64,000 bases of DNA, taken from assembly GCF_009674625.1 (NCBI RefSeq), contig NZ_WKJQ01000001.1, positions 930,001-994,000 of the forward strand, in the 5' to 3' direction. Within the stretch, counting starts at the first letter, position 1, and each line of letters opens with the position of its first letter. Made by a program: the position numbers and the translations under genes. Origin of the DNA: Haloferax marinum (GTDB lineage: Archaea > Halobacteriota > Halobacteria > Halobacteriales > Haloferacaceae). Of this stretch, positions 63,672 to 64,000 are shown in pieces. The notes below the pieces were generated by a model. It was given only the letters and a program-made list of their open reading frames with translations. It made no database searches and was not told the origin of the DNA.

Positions 63672-64000
63672 ATGCGTACCGTCCGCGGACCCGACGGCCG
63701 AACGTATCTGCTCGTCAAACGCTCCAGCGACAGCAGTCGCGTCCGCGACCCGAAGACCGGCGAGGAACGCTACCTCCCGAACGACGAACTCGAAGACGTC
63801 GGCGGTGAGTCACCACTCGAAACCGCAGCACGTGCCGTCCCCGAACCAGTCCGTCGAATCCTCGTCGCGACACCGACCGAGCGTGGACTCGGTCTGCTCG
63901 TCGATATGGTCGACCGTGGCCCGCTTCCAGTCGTGGACATCATGGGCGCGTACGACCTCTGCGAGAGCGACCTCCACGGCCTGCTGACCGAGTTCAAAAT
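63672..64000 (+). CDS. Haloarchaeal regulator-like protein, 3' end outside window
   Basis: This is an open frame from the ATG at 63672 to the window edge (109 codons, no stop). The start MRTVRGPDGRTYLLVKRSSDSS and the internal TPTERGLGLLVDMVDRGPLPVVDIMGAYDLCESDLHG suggest a compact alpha/beta domain followed by a helix-turn-helix-like part. I recall similar haloarchaeal proteins as DUF7346. The gene is truncated by the window, not by mutation. Confidence 0.65.
   Translation, partial: MRTVRGPDGRTYLLVKRSSDSSRVRDPKTGEERYLPNDELEDVGGESPLETAARAVPEPVRRILVATPTERGLGLLVDMVDRGPLPVVDIMGAYDLCESDLHGLLTEFK

Overview
The window is chromosomal DNA from a halophilic archaeon (class Halobacteria), most likely a Haloferax species. 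The evidence is high G+C coding DNA, strongly acidic proteins, promoters placed for leaderless transcripts, a twin-arginine (Tat) lipoprotein signal, haloarchaea-specific small proteins, and an intein in the YGDTDS motif of a family B DNA polymerase. From memory, unchecked, the order from the terminal oxidase gene to sufCBD-polB matches Haloferax volcanii. Most of the window is ordinary housekeeping DNA; the accessory part is about 45.1-49.5 kb.

Left part (0-14.8 kb). The window opens inside a heme-copper oxidase subunit I gene, followed by two small membrane proteins and a UspA protein. A minus-strand branched-chain-amino-acid-type ABC cluster follows: binding protein, two permeases, two ATPases, and a thioredoxin-fold gene 2 nt behind the last ATPase. 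Then come an AMP-forming acyl-CoA ligase, acetyl-CoA synthetase and the methylmalonyl-CoA mutase large subunit, suggesting uptake and CoA activation of small acids.

Middle part (15-45 kb). A nosDFY-type operon has an apparent NosL-like domain fused to NosD. A redox group follows: flavin reductase-like protein, 2-oxoacid:ferredoxin oxidoreductase (korAB) and a geranylgeranyl reductase family protein. After these are an aldo/keto reductase, DUF373, S49 protease, coiled-coil protein, DUF371, endonuclease III, methylglyoxal synthase, the termination/RNA-cleavage factor aCPSF1, prolyl-tRNA synthetase, glutamate synthase large subunit (no gltD nearby), a nucleoside-sugar epimerase-like protein, an HD hydrolase, an AlaX editing protein and a DUF3179 protein.

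Accessory part (45.1-49.5 kb). An FkbM methyltransferase and a DUF91-type nuclease with a RAMA-like C-terminus lie beside a small degenerate element of about 2 kb. The element sits at the 3' end of tRNA-Gln(TTG) between two 100-bp repeats that differ at three bases. It carries a putative helix-turn-helix protein, a two-gene zinc-ribbon unit and an N-terminal integrase fragment.

Right part (49.8-64 kb). A sulfur operon (DsrE-like, TusA, SQR-like, DUF1641) is followed by an iron/Fe-S block: a DtxR-like regulator with a four-cysteine tail, a ferritin-like protein, an aspartoacylase-family protein and sufCBD. Then come polB with a 437-residue intein and three small haloarchaeal genes, the last cut by the window edge.

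Five sets of short tandem or direct repeats lie at or just behind stop codons (10.7, 25.6, 30.75, 45.1 and 52.4 kb), and one more lies between divergent genes (14.85 kb).
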